Notes: generated from the letters alone by a model not told the origin. A stretch of DNA of 64,000 nt from Punica granatum (GCF_007655135.1 NC_045127.1:27260199-27324198); one strand, 5' to 3'; counted from the stretch's first letter, positions 23,894-38,765 are shown. Made by a program: numbers and translations.

Positions 23894-25600
23894 ATCTCCC
23901 CCACTAATAAAAATTTCGTCCCCGAAATTTGTTTATGCGATACCAGAAAATTTAGAGGATTAAGGGTTATAGCATCTTCAGGTCCCCATATCACCTCTGA
24001 ACTGACTTTTCCAAACACCTTCATAGATCACCAAGCTTCCGCTGAGCCACTATAATACATTTGATTATATGAGCCCAAATCTTGTAGAATATCCAAATCT
24101 CCATCTCGAAAGCAACTCTAAGATTGTCGAGTTCGAATACCGAAAACTCTATCCAAAACCTAATCAATAGAATTCATTCCATGTCGCTGGGATAAATAAA
24201 CTGAAATAAACGCCAAATCTGTCTTGAGTGATCAAAGATTTGTATGTGTCCCGGCTGATGGTAGAATTGGCTTCTCTAAATCTGATAGCTTTTCCAGTGG
24301 AATAATTATCTATGCCAAGGTAGGTAGCTGATAGATATAATTTAGAATACCAGAAACCCTGCTGAATTATACGATGATGCCAAGGTAAAATTATTAATCT
24401 AAACAATAATAGAATCCCAAGATCCAAGATGAAAACCAAGTAAGATCCCGTTGAATAAGCAGAGCAACAATTCTCTCAATCCCATCAGATCATTATCACG
24501 ACAACATCAACCTTGACTGATTGCAGATATAAAGGAGAAAATAAACTAGGATCACCATTTGGTAGAACCGAAGAACGCAGGATGACAGAGAACATTGAAT
24601 AATTGATACTCCAGGAAATATCCCAATGAAATAAATCTAACAAATATGCTCAAAAGTCGCGGGTACTTCTCGAAAGAATAGCTCTGAACTTGATCTTTAA
24701 ATATTCCTTGTGAACTCATGTCTGTATAGCTGAGATATATCTTGACTCTAATACTTAACCGAATCCAATACTCAGTTGGAGCTTGAGGAATAATTGATCA
24801 TGTCGCTGATTTAATGTGGAACTTGACCAATGGGGAACCTGAGGTGCTTCCCTCTACTCAAATCTTAATGTATTATAATAATTATGTATAGATTTCGAAA
24901 CGTATACTTAAGTCCCAAGCTTATTCTTTAATCAAGCACAAAGAAATTAATGAACATCAACCTCTAAAAACTCTTAGCAATATGTTAGTGAAGTATTAAA
25001 AGTTTCTCATAAGTAAATGGGGCAATTAAGATTGAAACTAATCGAATAACTAACATAACAACTAAACGAGGAAGTCACAATCAAAACTCAAGCACATCTG
25101 CTTCCAATTCAATTCACCTTTGTTCTGAAGCCCCAATTTAGGTCTTGCCTTTCACTTCTTCAATTTAATAATCCACTAAATCAATCTATGAACAAGTCCC
25201 TCTCTTACTTAGTTCAGAGAAAAAGTAAAATTCCAATAAATTAATCTATCTACTTTCCGATTTTATTCTTCGATTTGCTCATTCCATCGAATTCGCAGGA
25301 ATACACATTCAGACACAAGAAGAAATCAAATCGTTATCACATACACAACACTTCCATAGCAACTGATTTCAAGCCTAAATTACTACTTAAGGTCATTCTT
25401 TAAATTTTCAACTCCAATAAGTCTTCTAAACAATCAAAATAAAACACATAGCCTACGCTTTCTATTTATGGGTCTCATCTATCCTTACTCCGCTTCAGAT
25501 CGAATCGTTAACCAATTTATAGAGAAGGAACGTGATTTAAGAAAAAGGAGAACCTGATTAATAGGAACTCAGCACATACATCATATAACAATAATTTAGC
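23894..25600 (-). repeat. Family B internal region 3, left part
   Basis: PPT at the left end and a 91-codon ORF at 24164-24439, then colinear with other B internals until TTAGC at 25596-25600, where the LARD-A array begins. It resumes after 38710 and ends at 39093 without reaching its PBS. Confidence 0.78.
25596..25600. repeat. Target-site duplication TTAGC (left)
   Basis: TTAGC precedes the A array at 25601 and is repeated at 38706-38710. Uninterrupted B internals read AATTTAGCCAAAGG here. Confidence 0.92.
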
Positions 25601-28600
25601 TGTCAGGACCCGAAATTTCGATAGAATTTTCCTAAATTTCATCAATAGCCCTTATCAGAACCACATCATCATTCCTATAAAATTTGCTTTCCATAACTCT
25701 CAAAAATATATAACCAATCCAGCAATATCTAATACACACACACACACAGATATATATATATATATATATCTCAAAAGGGAGTAACTTTTCTCAACCACAT
25801 CACTAACCCACTAAACAAAAATTTCAGGTCGTAACATGTTCAAATACATTCTGTACAAGGAGAATACTTATCAAATAACTAAGACTTCTACCTAGTCCTC
25901 CAAGCTGATCCCCGATATCAAAAAGTGGTTCCTCCGTGCAATCGGAAGCTTATCTGGAAAAATGTATGTAGGGTGTGAGCTGCATCTCAGTGAGCACTAA
26001 ATTCCAAAGCAAAATGAATAATATTAAGTGATAAATATATTTTAGACAATCAAATATTCATATAGACAGTAGTAGCATAATCAAATATTCACCCACACGA
26101 CATATTAGACAATACATACAAATGATTACTAAGTGCATTCATCAACAATCAATTGCCCATATAACCATATAAACTATTATTAGAATTAACCATTAACCAT
26201 CATTTTGCACTCATAACCTAACTAAATCAAATTAGCAAACAACACGGCTTCCATACAATAATTCAGACAATCATATTAATCATCACATTTACAGCAATCA
26301 AACCAAACGAACAATATACAACACAAGCAAATCAATATAGCCATAGGGTTGCATTCCCTCGCAACAGAGTTGCAATGGTACCGTGACCCCGTACTTCTCG
26401 CACATATCATTCTCAACTCCCAATATTCATATCTCATAAGCGAGGGCCGCCTATTAACCTCTGGCGGTAAGAGTTGACCTCAATTTGTATTCCGCCGGGT
26501 CTTAGCGGCCGATCAAGTCCCTTTTTCTATTCCGCGGGGTCCAGCGGCCGATCAAGCCCCTGTTTATATTCCGCCGGGTCCAGCGGCCGATCATGCCCGT
26601 CTTTATATTCCGCCGGATCCAGCGGCCGATTAGGCCCTATTTGTATTCCGCTGGGTCCAGCGGCCCATCTGGCCCATTTTGTAATCCGCCGGGTCCAACG
26701 GTCCCATGACTATAGTCAAACCACAATCAAAATAATGATCAGTTGTAACCATACCATCATTATACCCAAGCATAATCACAATCACATCACAATGACAGCA
26801 CATTACCATCACATATCTTATACACAACCAGTAAACACAATCACACCGCATTATCTCAAATCAAAGTGAAACATACAAGACAATGCCTCTCAAATTCCAT
26901 CACGGAACATAGCACGACCAATTCCTTAATCTAACTATCACAATATTCATCTTAACAATTCATATAATTAGAACGCATCATTTCACAAAGGACTAGAATA
27001 TTCACATAACATACATACACACACACACATATATATATCATTTCACAATGGAATAAAGTACTCACCTAATACCAAAAATGGTTCACCGACTTCACCTTCT
27101 GGGTGCACCATCGATGTCGTCAGCTCCTATTAATCATGAATATAGCCCGAAAAACAAGTTATGCCTAACAATCATTTTCTCCCTTTTACTTCCTATCAAT
27201 TTCTCATCAATAGTTAATCTCACATTCAAAGAAATAACTAATTAAACATCATTATTGTCCTAACTTGCAGTAATAGTCGACCCTTCAAGCTTACTTCAAT
27301 CACAACTAGAATAAGAGATAAAATGACTTAAAGACACCCACTCACCCAAGGCAACACAAATCAAGGAAGAACTTCAAATTTAATAGCTACTAGAGCAAAA
27401 GTCGATCAACAAAAGAGAAATCTTATTCGGTTACCAGCAGGACATCTCAATTCAGAAAAATAAATCTCATATTAGCTCTTAACCAGCAGCACTAACGAGA
27501 CAAGAAAAATCTCAACTAACACTTAAACGTGCAACTAATTTAACTAATTATAAACTCAACCTCTTCATCAAAATTATTCAACTGTTGTTTCTTCTCGTTT
27601 CTTCTCCTCTTGCTCAAGGACACACAAAACAAAGAAAGAGAAACAAAAGAATCGGGGCAAATGCAAATATAAGAAAATGGAACGAGTTCAAGATAAGTTA
27701 ACAAAAATGAGTTCCAAGATACTCAAATCAACTCTGATTTTCGATTCAAATGCCGCTTAATTCAACTATGGAATACCCAAAATGACATGAAAAGCTGGGG
27801 AGAATGACCTCAAAGCGTATACGAACGAAGACAACTTACCATATGCTGTGAAAGTGACCGAAACGAGCCTCTATAGGCCTCACACATGACTGGACAGCAT
27901 GCAAGGTTATGTAAATCTATCTTACGGAGTCCTAAATATAAGTAATCAGTCCTCTAGAAGCATCTATAATTTATGTTAGTCTATGCTCCAACTCAGAAAA
28001 GATTTAACAATCTTTCAAGGCAAGAAACATAATTAATGAGGAGACCAAATGGAGAAATGAATTCAAGAACTCATATTTAGACCAAAATTTGCTATTAAAT
28101 ATGGAAATAACGCAAACCACATTTGCCAACACCTTGAATACTTGACATTTCATATTAACCATACGTGCCACACGAAGGGAAATATTATCCGTAATCTCAT
28201 CCCGATAAAGCAATGAAATCTATGATTTTCCCCTTTCCGTTATATCGGCATTGAAGCACAATCCCGAGTTACACTTACTTGCAACATTTCTTCATTTCCC
28301 GGAACCGCCAATTAAAGCAAATTAAGTACCACGACAAGATATTTCTAGACGTCAATACTTGCACCAATCTCTGAATAAAACCGATCACTCAATGGATAAT
28401 CCGTCTATTCGCCTTCCCATATCTGCCATATTGCAATCAAGCTCAATATATTACTCAAAATCGGACTCCATCCATCAGATTATGAATCCCGGCAAGAAAA
28501 GAAAAAATAGCTAAATAGGAAATATTATGGACTACACCGGGCTACCAGACAAAGCATAAATGATGATCTACGAATGTAGAGGAGAATCAACACTAATATG

Positions 28601-29133
28601 ACATGCGGATTGTGAGGAGGGAAGGAGAAGGAGATGCATGCAGTTGAGATGCAAAGCAGACATGACGAGAGCTCACATCTCAATAGGAAGCAGAGTCAAC
28701 AAGGATCCGATTAAAGAGAGGACCCCTTACCTTAGGCCAACCTTGTTCCATTCGTCCATCTTCTTCCGCTTCCCTAACTTTTATCTCGAGCTTAGCCTCT
28801 CTCTTGCTCAACGCCCGTCCCGATCTCTCAACTTCTATCTCTCTCTCTCGTTCTCTCAAGCTCTGTTTCCCTCGTTTTCCCCTCAGCCCAGAACAGAGCT
28901 AAAAGAAAAGAAAAAGAAAGAAAAAGGAAGAACAAATGAAATGGTCAAGTAATGGCGTTGGGATGGATTTCGAGGGAAACTGAGGGCCACGTGGGGCCCT
29001 TCTACCCCTCCCTTTCTTTTTTTTTTGTGCAACAACTTATATATATATATATATATTATATAATATATACGTGTGTGTATATATATATATAGATATACGT
29101 ACACGTATATTTAAAAAAATATCCGGTCTTACA
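25601..29133 (-). repeat. LTR A, copy 1
   Basis: Long LTR with a TATA minisatellite (26473-26705), CA/TA microsatellite near 25736-25768, CT-rich stretch at 28799-28860, and LTR 5' end TGTAAGACCGG (minus strand) at 29133. Differs from LTR B mainly in the half distal to the PBS. ORFs at 28004-28213 and 28638-28952 recur in every A LTR only because the copies are near-identical. Confidence 0.85.
26473..26705 (-). promoter_or_regulatory. TATA minisatellite in LTR A1
   Basis: 39-bp units; cores TATAAAGA and TATAAACA on the element strand. Confidence 0.6.
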
Positions 29134-30368
29134 ATCTCCCCCACTAATAAAAATTTCGTCCTCGAAATTTGTTTGAGGAACCAGAAAAGATTATTAAAGT
29201 TCACAACACCCTCATAGGTCATCAAACTTCCATTGACCCCAAATCTTATAAAATATCTAAATCTATATCTCCAAAGCCACCATGAAGAAAATGATTAAAA
29301 GTTCCTAGCAAGGCAACCAATTTTTTTTTTTTTAACCCGAAGATCAAATAAGCTGACCTGCACTTAATTGCACCTCTCAATGTAAAATAATTCTCAGGGC
29401 TTCTAGCAGTGTTTTTGATAGAAATCAATACCTCTAATATTCCTGAGTCTGAATTCCGAAAACTTGTCCAAAACCTAATTAATCGAATTCCTGCCATGTC
29501 GCTCTGTTATACAAATTGAAATAAACTCCAAATCTACCTTAGATGATCAAAAGATTGATATATGCCCCTGCCGATGGTAGAATTGGCCAGTAGCACTTGA
29601 GATTATGATAAAATAATAAATCCATCCAAAGTATAATGCTACACTTGATGATTCAGAATAATTAAATTCATGCCACAATCACGTAGCACTAATAATTAGA
29701 ATAATGTACCCATGATGAAATCGATGATAAGTATAATAACTTAGGTCCTAAATTACTCTTTCCATCAGATATAGCACAGAGATACTACAACGAAGAATAG
29801 TTCAGCGAAAGATGAACAGTAGACCATATTATTAGCCATTAAGGAATACCCTTGTCAACCACCATCAGATATAAACCACTTGTAACCCCATAAAATAAAG
29901 TAGTATATATATTCGAAGAGGTTTGCAGTAACTTATGGGAAGAAAACCCGTGGAACCTGATCTGCAGAATCTAAAATACCTGTCGACCACTCATCCTCTA
30001 TAATTCCATACTTGAATAGTGTTCTAAGCATACGAAATACCATGGTCGAATTTTGTAGGAACTTAAACCTGTGGGGAACCTGAGGTGCTTTTCACTTACC
30101 AACTCATTTACTATGCAACATTCATGCAAATATTAACACGCTAAGTCCTATACGTATTCATCAACTGAGGCATAAATTGTTAACAAGCATATCTAAGTCA
30201 CTCCATTTGTTCTCCTAACAAATCCAAAGCATAAATAACTCGCGTGCTTAACGAGCATGGAATTCAAAGAAATCCTACCAAAATCTCCACAATTATCAAA
30301 AATTTCTCAGGGATCAAGCATCAACTTAAATCTACAGGATCTCCTAACCTAGGCTCTGATACCAAAAT
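29134..30368 (-). repeat. LARD-A internal region 1
   Basis: About 1.2 kb between PPT (minus strand GTGGGGGAGA) and PBS (30353-30364). The PPT end reads NFEDEIFISGGDCKT, the usual tail of a chromovirus pol, but nothing upstream of it is recognisable as pol. One 83-codon minus-strand ORF (29246-29497) is broken in the second internal by a poly-T length change. Confidence 0.8.
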
Positions 30369-30500
30369 TGTCACGACTCGAAATTTCGATAGAACTTTTC
30401 CTAAATTTCATCAATAGCCCTTATCAGAACCACATCACTATTCCTATAAAATTTGCTTTCCATAACTCTCAAAAATATATAACCAATCCAGCAATATCTA

Positions 30501-30537
<37 letters not shown>

Positions 30538-33500
30538 TATATATATATCTCAAAAGGGAGTAACTTTTCTCAACCACATCACTAACCCACTAAATAAAAA
30601 TTTCAGGTCGTAACATGTTCAAATACATTCTGTACAAGGAGAATACTTATCAAATAACTAAGACTTCTACCTAGTCCTCCAAGCTGATCCCCGATATCAA
30701 AAAGTGGTTCCTCCGTGCAATCGAAAGCTTATCTGGAAAAATGTATGCAGGGTGTGAGCTGCATCTCAGTGAGCACTAAATTCCAAAGTAAAATGAATAA
30801 TATTAAGTGATAAATATATTTTAGACAATCAAATATTCATATAGACAGTAGTAGCATAAGCAAATATTCACCCACACGACATATTAGACAATACATACAA
30901 ATGATTACTAAGTGCATTCATCAACAATCAATTGCCCATATAACCATATAAACTATTATTAGAATTAACCATTAACCAACATCATTTTGCACTCATAACC
31001 TAACTAAATCAAATTAGCAAACAACACGGCTTCCATACAATAATTCAGACAATCATATTAATCATCACATTTACAGCAATCAAACCAAACGAACAATATA
31101 CAACACAAGCAAATCAATATAGCCATAGGGTTGCATTCCCTCGCAACAGAGTTGCAATGGTACCGTGACCCCGCACTTCTCGCACATATCATTCTCAACT
31201 CCAAATATCCATATCTCATAAGCGGGGGCCGCCTATTAACCTCTGGCGGTAAGAGTTGACCTCAATTTGTATTCCGCCGGGTCTTAGCGGCCGATCAAGT
31301 CCCTTTTTCTATTCCGCGGGGTCCAGCGGCCGATCAGGCCCCTGTTTATATTCCGCCGGGTCCAGCGGCCGATCATGCCCCTCTTTATATTCCGCCGGAT
31401 CCAGCGGCCGATCAGGCCCTATTTGTATTCCGCTGGGTCCAGCAGCCAATCTGGCCCATTTTGTAATCCGCCGGGTCCAGCTGTCCCATGGCTATAGTCA
31501 AACCACAATCAAAATAATGATCAGTTGTAACCATATCATCATTATACCCAAGCATAATCACAATCACATCACAATGGCAGCACATTACCATCACATATCT
31601 TATACACAACCAGTAAACACAATCACACCGCATTATCTCAAATCAAAGTGAAACATACAAGACAATGCCTCTCAAATTCCATCACGGAACATAGCACGAC
31701 CAATTCCTTAATCTAACTCTCACAATATTCATCTTAACAATTCATATAATTAGAACGCATCATTTCACAAAGAACTAGAATATTCACATAACATACATAC
31801 ACACACACATATATATATATCATTTCACAATGGAATAAAGTACTCACCTAATACCAAAAATGGTTCACCGACTTCACCTTCTGGGTGCACCATCGATGTC
31901 ATCAGCTCCTATTAATCATGAATATAGCCCGAAAAACAAGTTATGCCTAACAATCATTTTCTCCCTTTTACTTCCTATCAATTTCTCATCAATAGTTAAT
32001 CTCACATTCAAAGAAATAACTAATTAAACATCATTATTGTCCTAACTTGCAGTAATAGTCGACCCTTCAAGCTTACTTCAATCACAACTAGAATAAGAGA
32101 TAAAATGACATAAAGACACCCACTCACCCAAGGCAACACAAATCAAGGAAGAGCTTCAAATTTAATAGCTACTAGAGCAAAAGTCGATCAACAAAAGAGA
32201 AATCTTATTCGGTTACCAGCAGGACATCTCAATTCAGAAAAATAAATCTCATATTAGCTCTTAACCAGCAGCACTAACGAGACAAGAAAAATCTCAACTA
32301 ACACTTAAACGTGCAACTAATTTAACTAATTATAAACTCAACCTCTTCATCAAAATTATTCAACTGTTGTTTCTTCTCGTTTCTTCTCCTCTTGCTCAAG
32401 GACACACAAAACAAAGAAAGAGAAACAAAAGAATCGGGGCAAATGCAAATATAAGAAAATGGAATGAGTTCAAGATAACTTAACAAAAATGAGTTCCAAG
32501 ATACTCAAATCAACTCTGATTTTCGATTCAAATGCCGCTTAATTCAACTATGGAATACCCAAAATGACATGAAAAGCTGGGGAGAATGACCTCAAAGCGT
32601 ATACGAACGAAGACAACTTACCATATGCTGTGAAAGTGACCGAAACGAGCCTCTATAGGCCTCACACATGACTGGACAGCATGCAAGGTTATGTAAATCT
32701 ATCTTACGGAGTCCTAAATATAAGTAATCAGTCCTCTAGAAGCATCTATAATTTATGTTAGTCTATGCTCCAACTCAGAAAAGATTTAACAATCTTTCAA
32801 GGCAAGAAACATAATTAATGAGGAGACCAAATGGAGAAATGAATTCAAGAACTCATATTTAGACCAAAATTTGCTATTAAATATGGAAATAACGCAAACC
32901 ACATTTGCCAACACCTTGAATACTTGACATTTCATATTAACCATACGTGCCACACGAAGGGAAATATTATCCGTAATCTCTTCACGATAAAGCAATGAAA
33001 TCTATGATTTTCCCCTTTCCGTTATATCGGCATTGAAGCACAATCCCGAGTTACACTTACTTGCAACATTTCTTCATTTCCCGGAACCGCCAATTAAAGC
33101 AAATTAAGTACCACGACAAGATATTTCTAGACGTCAATACTTGCACCAATCTCTGAATAAAACCGATCACTCAATGGATAATCCGTCTATTCCCCTTCCC
33201 ATATCTGCCATATTGCAATCAAGCTCAATATATTACTCAAAATCGGACTCCATCCATCAGATTATGAATCCCGGCAAGAAAAGAAAAAATAGCTAAATAG
33301 GAAATATTATAGACTACACCGGGCTACCAGACAAAGCATAAATGATGATCTACGAATGTAGAGGAGAATCTACACTAATATGACATGCGGATTGTGAGGA
33401 GGGAAGGGGAAGGAGATGCATGCAGTTGAGATGCAAAGCAGACATGACGAGAGCTCACATCTCAATAGGAAGCAGAGTCAACAAGGATCCGATTAAAGAG

Positions 33501-33916
33501 AGGACCCCTTACCTTAGGCCAACCTTGTTCCATTCGTCCATCTTCTTCCGCTTCCCTAACTTTTATCTCGAGCTTAGCCTCTCTCTTGCTCAACGCCCGT
33601 CCCGATCTCTCAACTTCTATCTCTCTCTCTCGTTCTCTCAAGCTCTGTTTCCCTCGTTTTCCCCTCAGCCCAGAACAGAGCTAAAAGAAAAGAAAAAGAA
33701 AGAAAAAGGAAGAACAAATGAAATGGTCAAGTAATGGCGGTGGGATGGATTTCGAGGGAAACTGAGGGCCACGTGGGGCCCTTCTACCCCTCCCTTTCTT
33801 TTTTTTTTTGTGCAACAACTTATATATATATATATATTATATAATATATACGTGTGTGTATATATATATATATATATATACGTACACGTATGTTTAAAAA
33901 AATATCCGGTCTTACA
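30369..33916 (-). repeat. LTR A, copy 2 (3548 bp)
   Basis: TGTCACGACT at the 3' terminus, TGTAAGACCGG at the 5' end. TATA minisatellite 31255-31488; CA microsatellite near 30503-30534. Near-identical to copies 1 and 3. Confidence 0.87.
31255..31488 (-). promoter_or_regulatory. TATA minisatellite in LTR A2
   Basis: Same 39-bp architecture; cores TATAAAGA and TATAAACA. Confidence 0.6.
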
Positions 33917-35150
33917 ATCTCACCCACTAATAAAAATTTCGTCCTCGAAATTTATTTGAGGAACCAGAAAAGATTATTAAAGTTCACAACACCCTCATAG
34001 GTCATCAAACTTCCATTGACCCCAAATCTTATAAAATATCTAAATCTATATCTCCAAAGCCACCATGAAGAAAATGATTAAAAGTTCCTAGCAAGGCAAC
34101 CAATTTTTTTTTTTTAACCCGAAGATCAAATAAGCTGACCTGCACTTAATTGCACCTCTCAATGTAAAATAATTCTCAGGGCTTCTAGCAGTGTTTTTGA
34201 TAGAAATCAATACCTCTAATATTCCTGAGTCTGAATTCCGAAAACTTGTCCAAAACCTAATTAATCGAATTCCTGCCATGTCGCTCTGTTATACAAATTG
34301 AAATAAACTCCAAATCTACCTTAGATGATCAAAAGATTGATATATGCCCCTGCCGATGGTAGAATTGGCCAGTAGCACTTGAGATTATGATAAAATAATA
34401 AATCCATCCAAAGTATAATGCTACACTTGATGATTCAGAATAATTAAATTCATGCCACAATCACGTAGCACTAATAATTAGAATAATGTACCCATGATGA
34501 AATCGATGATAAGTATAATAACTTAGGTCCTAAATTACTCTTTCCATCAGATATAGCACAGAGATACTACAACGAAGAATAGTTCAGCGAAAGATGAACA
34601 ATAGACCATATTATTAGCCATTAAGGAATACCCTTGTCAACCACCATCAGATATAAACCACTTGTAACCCCATAAAATAAAGTAGTATATATATTCGAAG
34701 TGATTTGCAGTAACTTATGGGAAGAAAACCCGTGGAACCTGATCTGCAGAATCTAAAATACCTGTCGACCACTCATCCTCTATAATTCCATACTTGAATA
34801 GTGTTCTAAGCATACGAAATACCATGGTCGAATTTTGTAGGAACTTAAACCTGTGGGGAACCTGAGGTGCTTTTCACTTACCAACTCATTTACTATGCAA
34901 CATTCATGCAAATATTAACACGCTAAGTCCTATACGTATTCATCAACTGAGGCATAAATTGTTAACAAGCATATCTAAGTCACTCCATTTGTTCTCCTAA
35001 CAAATCCAAAGCATAAATAACTCGCGTGCTTAACGAGCATGGAATTCAAAGAAATCCTACCAAAATCTCCACAATTATCAAAAATTTCTCAGGGATCAAG
35101 CATCAACTTAAATCTACAGGATCTCCTAACCTAGGCTCTGATACCAAAAT
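33917..35150 (-). repeat. LARD-A internal region 2
   Basis: 1234 bp, near-identical to 29134-30368. PPT has one substitution (GTGGGTGAGA). PBS 35135-35146. No coding content recognised. Confidence 0.82.
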
Positions 35151-35284
35151 TGTCACGACTCGAAATTTCGATAGAACTTTTACTAAATTTCATCAATAGC
35201 CCTTATCAGAACCACATCACTATTCCTATAAAATTTGCTTTCCATAACTCTCAAAAATATATAACCAATCCAGCAATATCTAAT

Positions 35285-35321
<37 letters not shown>

Positions 35322-38300
35322 TATATATATATCTCAAAAGGGAGTAACTTTTCTCAACCACATCACTAACCCACTAAATAAAAATTTCAGGTCGTAACAT
35401 GTTCAAATACATTCTGTACAAGGAGAATACTTATCAAATAACTAAGACTTCTACCTAGTCCTCCAAGCTGATCCCCGATATCAAAAAGTGGTTCCTCCGT
35501 GCAATCGAAAGCTTATCTGGAAAAATGTATGTAGGGTGTGAGCTGCATCTCAGTGAGCACTAAATTCCAAAGTAAAATGAATAATATTAAGTGATAAATA
35601 TATTTTAGACAATCAAATATTCATATAGACAGTAGTAGCATAAGCAAATATTCACCCACACGACATATTAGACAATACATACAAATGATTACTAAGTGCA
35701 TTCATCAACAATCAATTGCCCATATAACCATATAAACTATTATTAGAATTAACCATTAACCAACATCATTTTGCACTCATAACCTAACTAAATCAAATTA
35801 GCAAACAACACGGCTTCCATATAATAATTCAGACAATCATATTAATCATCACATTTACAGCAATCAAACCAAACGAACAATATACAACACAAGCAAATCA
35901 ATATAGCCATAGGGTTGCATTCCCTCGCAACAGAGTTGCAATGGTACCGTGACCCCGCACTTCTCACACATATCATTCTCAACTCCCAATATCCATATCT
36001 CATAAGCGGGGGCCGCCTATTAACCTCTGGCGGTAAGAGTTGACCTCAATTTGTATTCCGCCGGGTCTTAGCGGCCGATCAAGTCCCTTTTTCTATTCCG
36101 CGGGGTCCAGCGGCCGATCAGGCCCCTGTTTATATTCCGCCGGGTCCAGCGGCCGATCATGCCCCTCTTTATATTCCGCCGGATCCAGCGGCCGATCAGG
36201 CCCTATTTGTATTCCGCCGGATCCAGCGGCCGATCTGGCCCATTTTGTAATCCGCCGGGTCCAGCTGTCCCATGGCTATAGTCAAACCACAATCAAAATA
36301 ATGATCAGTTGTAACCATATCATCATTATACCCAAGCATAATCACAATCACATCACAATGGCAGCACATTACCATCACATATCTTATACACAACCAGTAA
36401 ACACAATCACACCGCATTATCTCAAATCAAAGTGAAACATACAAGACAATGCCTCTCAAATTCCATCACGGAACATAGCACGACCAATTCCTTAATCTAA
36501 CTCTCACAATATTCATCTTAACAATTCATATAATTAGAACGCATCATTTCACAAAGAACTAGAATATTCACATAACATACATACACACACACATATATAT
36601 ATATCACTTCACAATGGAATAAAGTACTCACCTAATACCAAAAATGGTTCACCGACTTCACCTTCTGGGTGCACCATCGATGTCATCAGCTCCTATTAAT
36701 CATGAATATAGCCCGAAAAACAAGTTATGCCTAACAATCATTTTCTCCCTTTTACTTCCTATCAATTTCTCATCAATAGTTAATCTCACATTCAAAGAAA
36801 TAACTAATTAAACATCATTATTGTCCTAACTTGCAGTAATAGTCGACCCTTCAAGCTTACTTCAATCACAACTAGAATAAGAGATAAAATGACATAAAGA
36901 CACCCACTCACCCAAGGCAACACAAATCAAGGAAGAACTTCAAATTTAATAGCTACTAGAGCAAAAGTCGATCAACAAAAGAGAAATCTTATTCGGTTAC
37001 CAGCAGGACATCTCAATTCAGAAAAATAAATCTCATATTAGCTCTTAACTAGCAGCACTAACGAGACAAGAAAAATCTCAACTAACACTTAAACGTGCAA
37101 CTAATTTAACTAATTATAAACTCAACCTCTTCATCAAAATTATTCAACTGTTGTTTCTTCTCGTTTCTTCTCCTCTTGCTCAAGGACACACAAAACAAAG
37201 AAACAGAAACAAAAGAATCGGGGCAAATGCAAATATAAGAAAATGGAACGAGTTCAAGATAAGTTAACAAAAATGAGTTCCAAGATACTCAAATCAACTC
37301 TGATTTTCGATTCAAATGCCGCTTAATTCAACTATGGAATACCCAAAATGACATGAAAAGCTGGGGAGAATGACCTCAAAGCGTATACGAACGAAGACAA
37401 CTTACCATATGCTGTGAAAGTGACCGAAACGAGCCTCTATAGGCCTCACACATGACTGGACAGCATGCAAGGTTATGTAAATCTATCTTACGGAGTCCTA
37501 AATATAAGTAATCAGTCCTCTAGAAGCATCTATAATTTATGTTAGTCTATGCTCCAACTCAGAAAAGATTTAACAATCTTTCAAGGCAAGAAACATAATT
37601 AATGAGGAGACCAAATGGAGAAATGAATTCAAGAACTCATATTTAGACCATAATTTGCTATTAAATATGGAAATAACGCAAACCACATTTGCCAACACCT
37701 TGAATACTTGACATTTCATATTAACCATACGTGCCACACGAAGGGAAATATTATCCGTAATCTCATCCCGATAAAGCAATGAAATCTATGATTTTCCCCT
37801 TTCCGTTATATCGGCATTGAAGCACAATCCCGAGTTACACTTACTTGCAGCATTTCTTCATTTCCCGGAACCGCCAATTAAAGCAAATTAAGTACCACGA
37901 CAAGATATTTCTAGACGTCAATACTTGCACCAATCTCTGAATAAAACCGATCACTCAATGGATAATCCGTCTATTCCCCTTCCCATATCTGCCATATTGC
38001 AATCAAGCTCAATATATTACTCAAAATCGGACTCCATCCATCAGATTATGAATCCCGGCAAGAAAAGAAAAAATAGCTAAATAGGAAATATTATGGACTA
38101 CACCGGGCTACCAGACAAAGCATAAATGATGATCTACGAATGTAGAGGAGAATCTACACTAATATGACATGCGGATTGTGAGGAGGGAAGGAGAAGGAGA
38201 TGCATGCAGTTGAGATGCAAAGCAGACATGACGAGAGCTCACATCTCAATAGGAAGCAGAGTCAACAAGGATCCGATTAAAGAGAGGACCCCTTACCTTA

Positions 38301-38705
38301 GGCCAACCTTGTTCCATTCGTCCATCTTCTTCCGCTTCCCTAACTTTTATCTCGAGCTTAGCCTCTCTCTTGCTCAACGCCCGTCCCGATCTCTCAACTT
38401 CTATCTCTCTTTCTCGTTCTCTCAAGCTCTGTTTCCCTCGTTTTCCCCTCAGCCCAGAACAGAGCAAAAAGAAAAGAAAAAGAAAGAAAAAGGAAGAACA
38501 AATGAAATGGTCAAGTAATGGCGGTGGGATGGATTTCGAGGGAAATTGAGGGCCACGTGGGGCCCTTCTACCCCTCCCTTTGTTTTTTTTTTTGTGCAAC
38601 AACTTATATATATATATATATATATACACGTATATATTATATACGTGTATATATATATATATAGATATACGTACGTGTATGTTTAAAAAAATTTCCGGTC
38701 TTACA
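35151..38705 (-). repeat. LTR A, copy 3 (3555 bp)
   Basis: Outer LTR of the array. TATA minisatellite 36039-36271. The 5' end TGTAAGACCGG (minus strand) abuts the TSD at 38706, which fixes the LTR start independently of family alignment. Confidence 0.88.
36039..36271 (-). promoter_or_regulatory. TATA minisatellite in LTR A3
   Basis: 39-bp units; cores TATAAAGA and TATAAACA. One unit matches the consensus palindrome better than its counterpart in copy 2. Confidence 0.6.
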
Positions 38706-38710
38706 TTAGC
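38706..38710. repeat. Target-site duplication TTAGC (right)
   Basis: Partner of 25596-25600. Confidence 0.92.
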
Positions 38711-38730
38711 CAAAGGCAAAATCGAGTCTT

Positions 38731-38765
<35 letters not shown>

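Larger units (their letters stand above)
25601..38705 (-). mobile_element. LARD-A tandem array: three LTRs and two internals in one insertion
   Basis: 13,105 bp with exact LTR termini at both ends (TGTCAG... at 25601 and, on the minus strand, TGTAAGACCGG at 38705) and a single TSD. Contains LTRs of 3533, 3548 and 3555 bp and internals of about 1235 and 1234 bp that are nearly identical. It encodes no Gag or Pol. Either a single LARD duplicated after insertion by unequal exchange, or a multi-LTR cDNA was inserted whole. Confidence 0.9.

Noticed and set aside
26474..26869. 131-codon serine/glycine/proline-rich ORFs repeated at 26474, 31256 and 36040 (and relatives at 5577, 21558, 39981)
   Set aside because: They read through the 39-bp minisatellite, whose period is a multiple of three, so frames stay open by chance; they are antisense to the elements and extend into non-coding LTR.
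28638..28952. 104-codon ORF identical in three A LTRs
   Set aside because: Antisense to the element, in an LTR, ending in poly-lysine from an A-rich run; identity reflects recent duplication, not selection.
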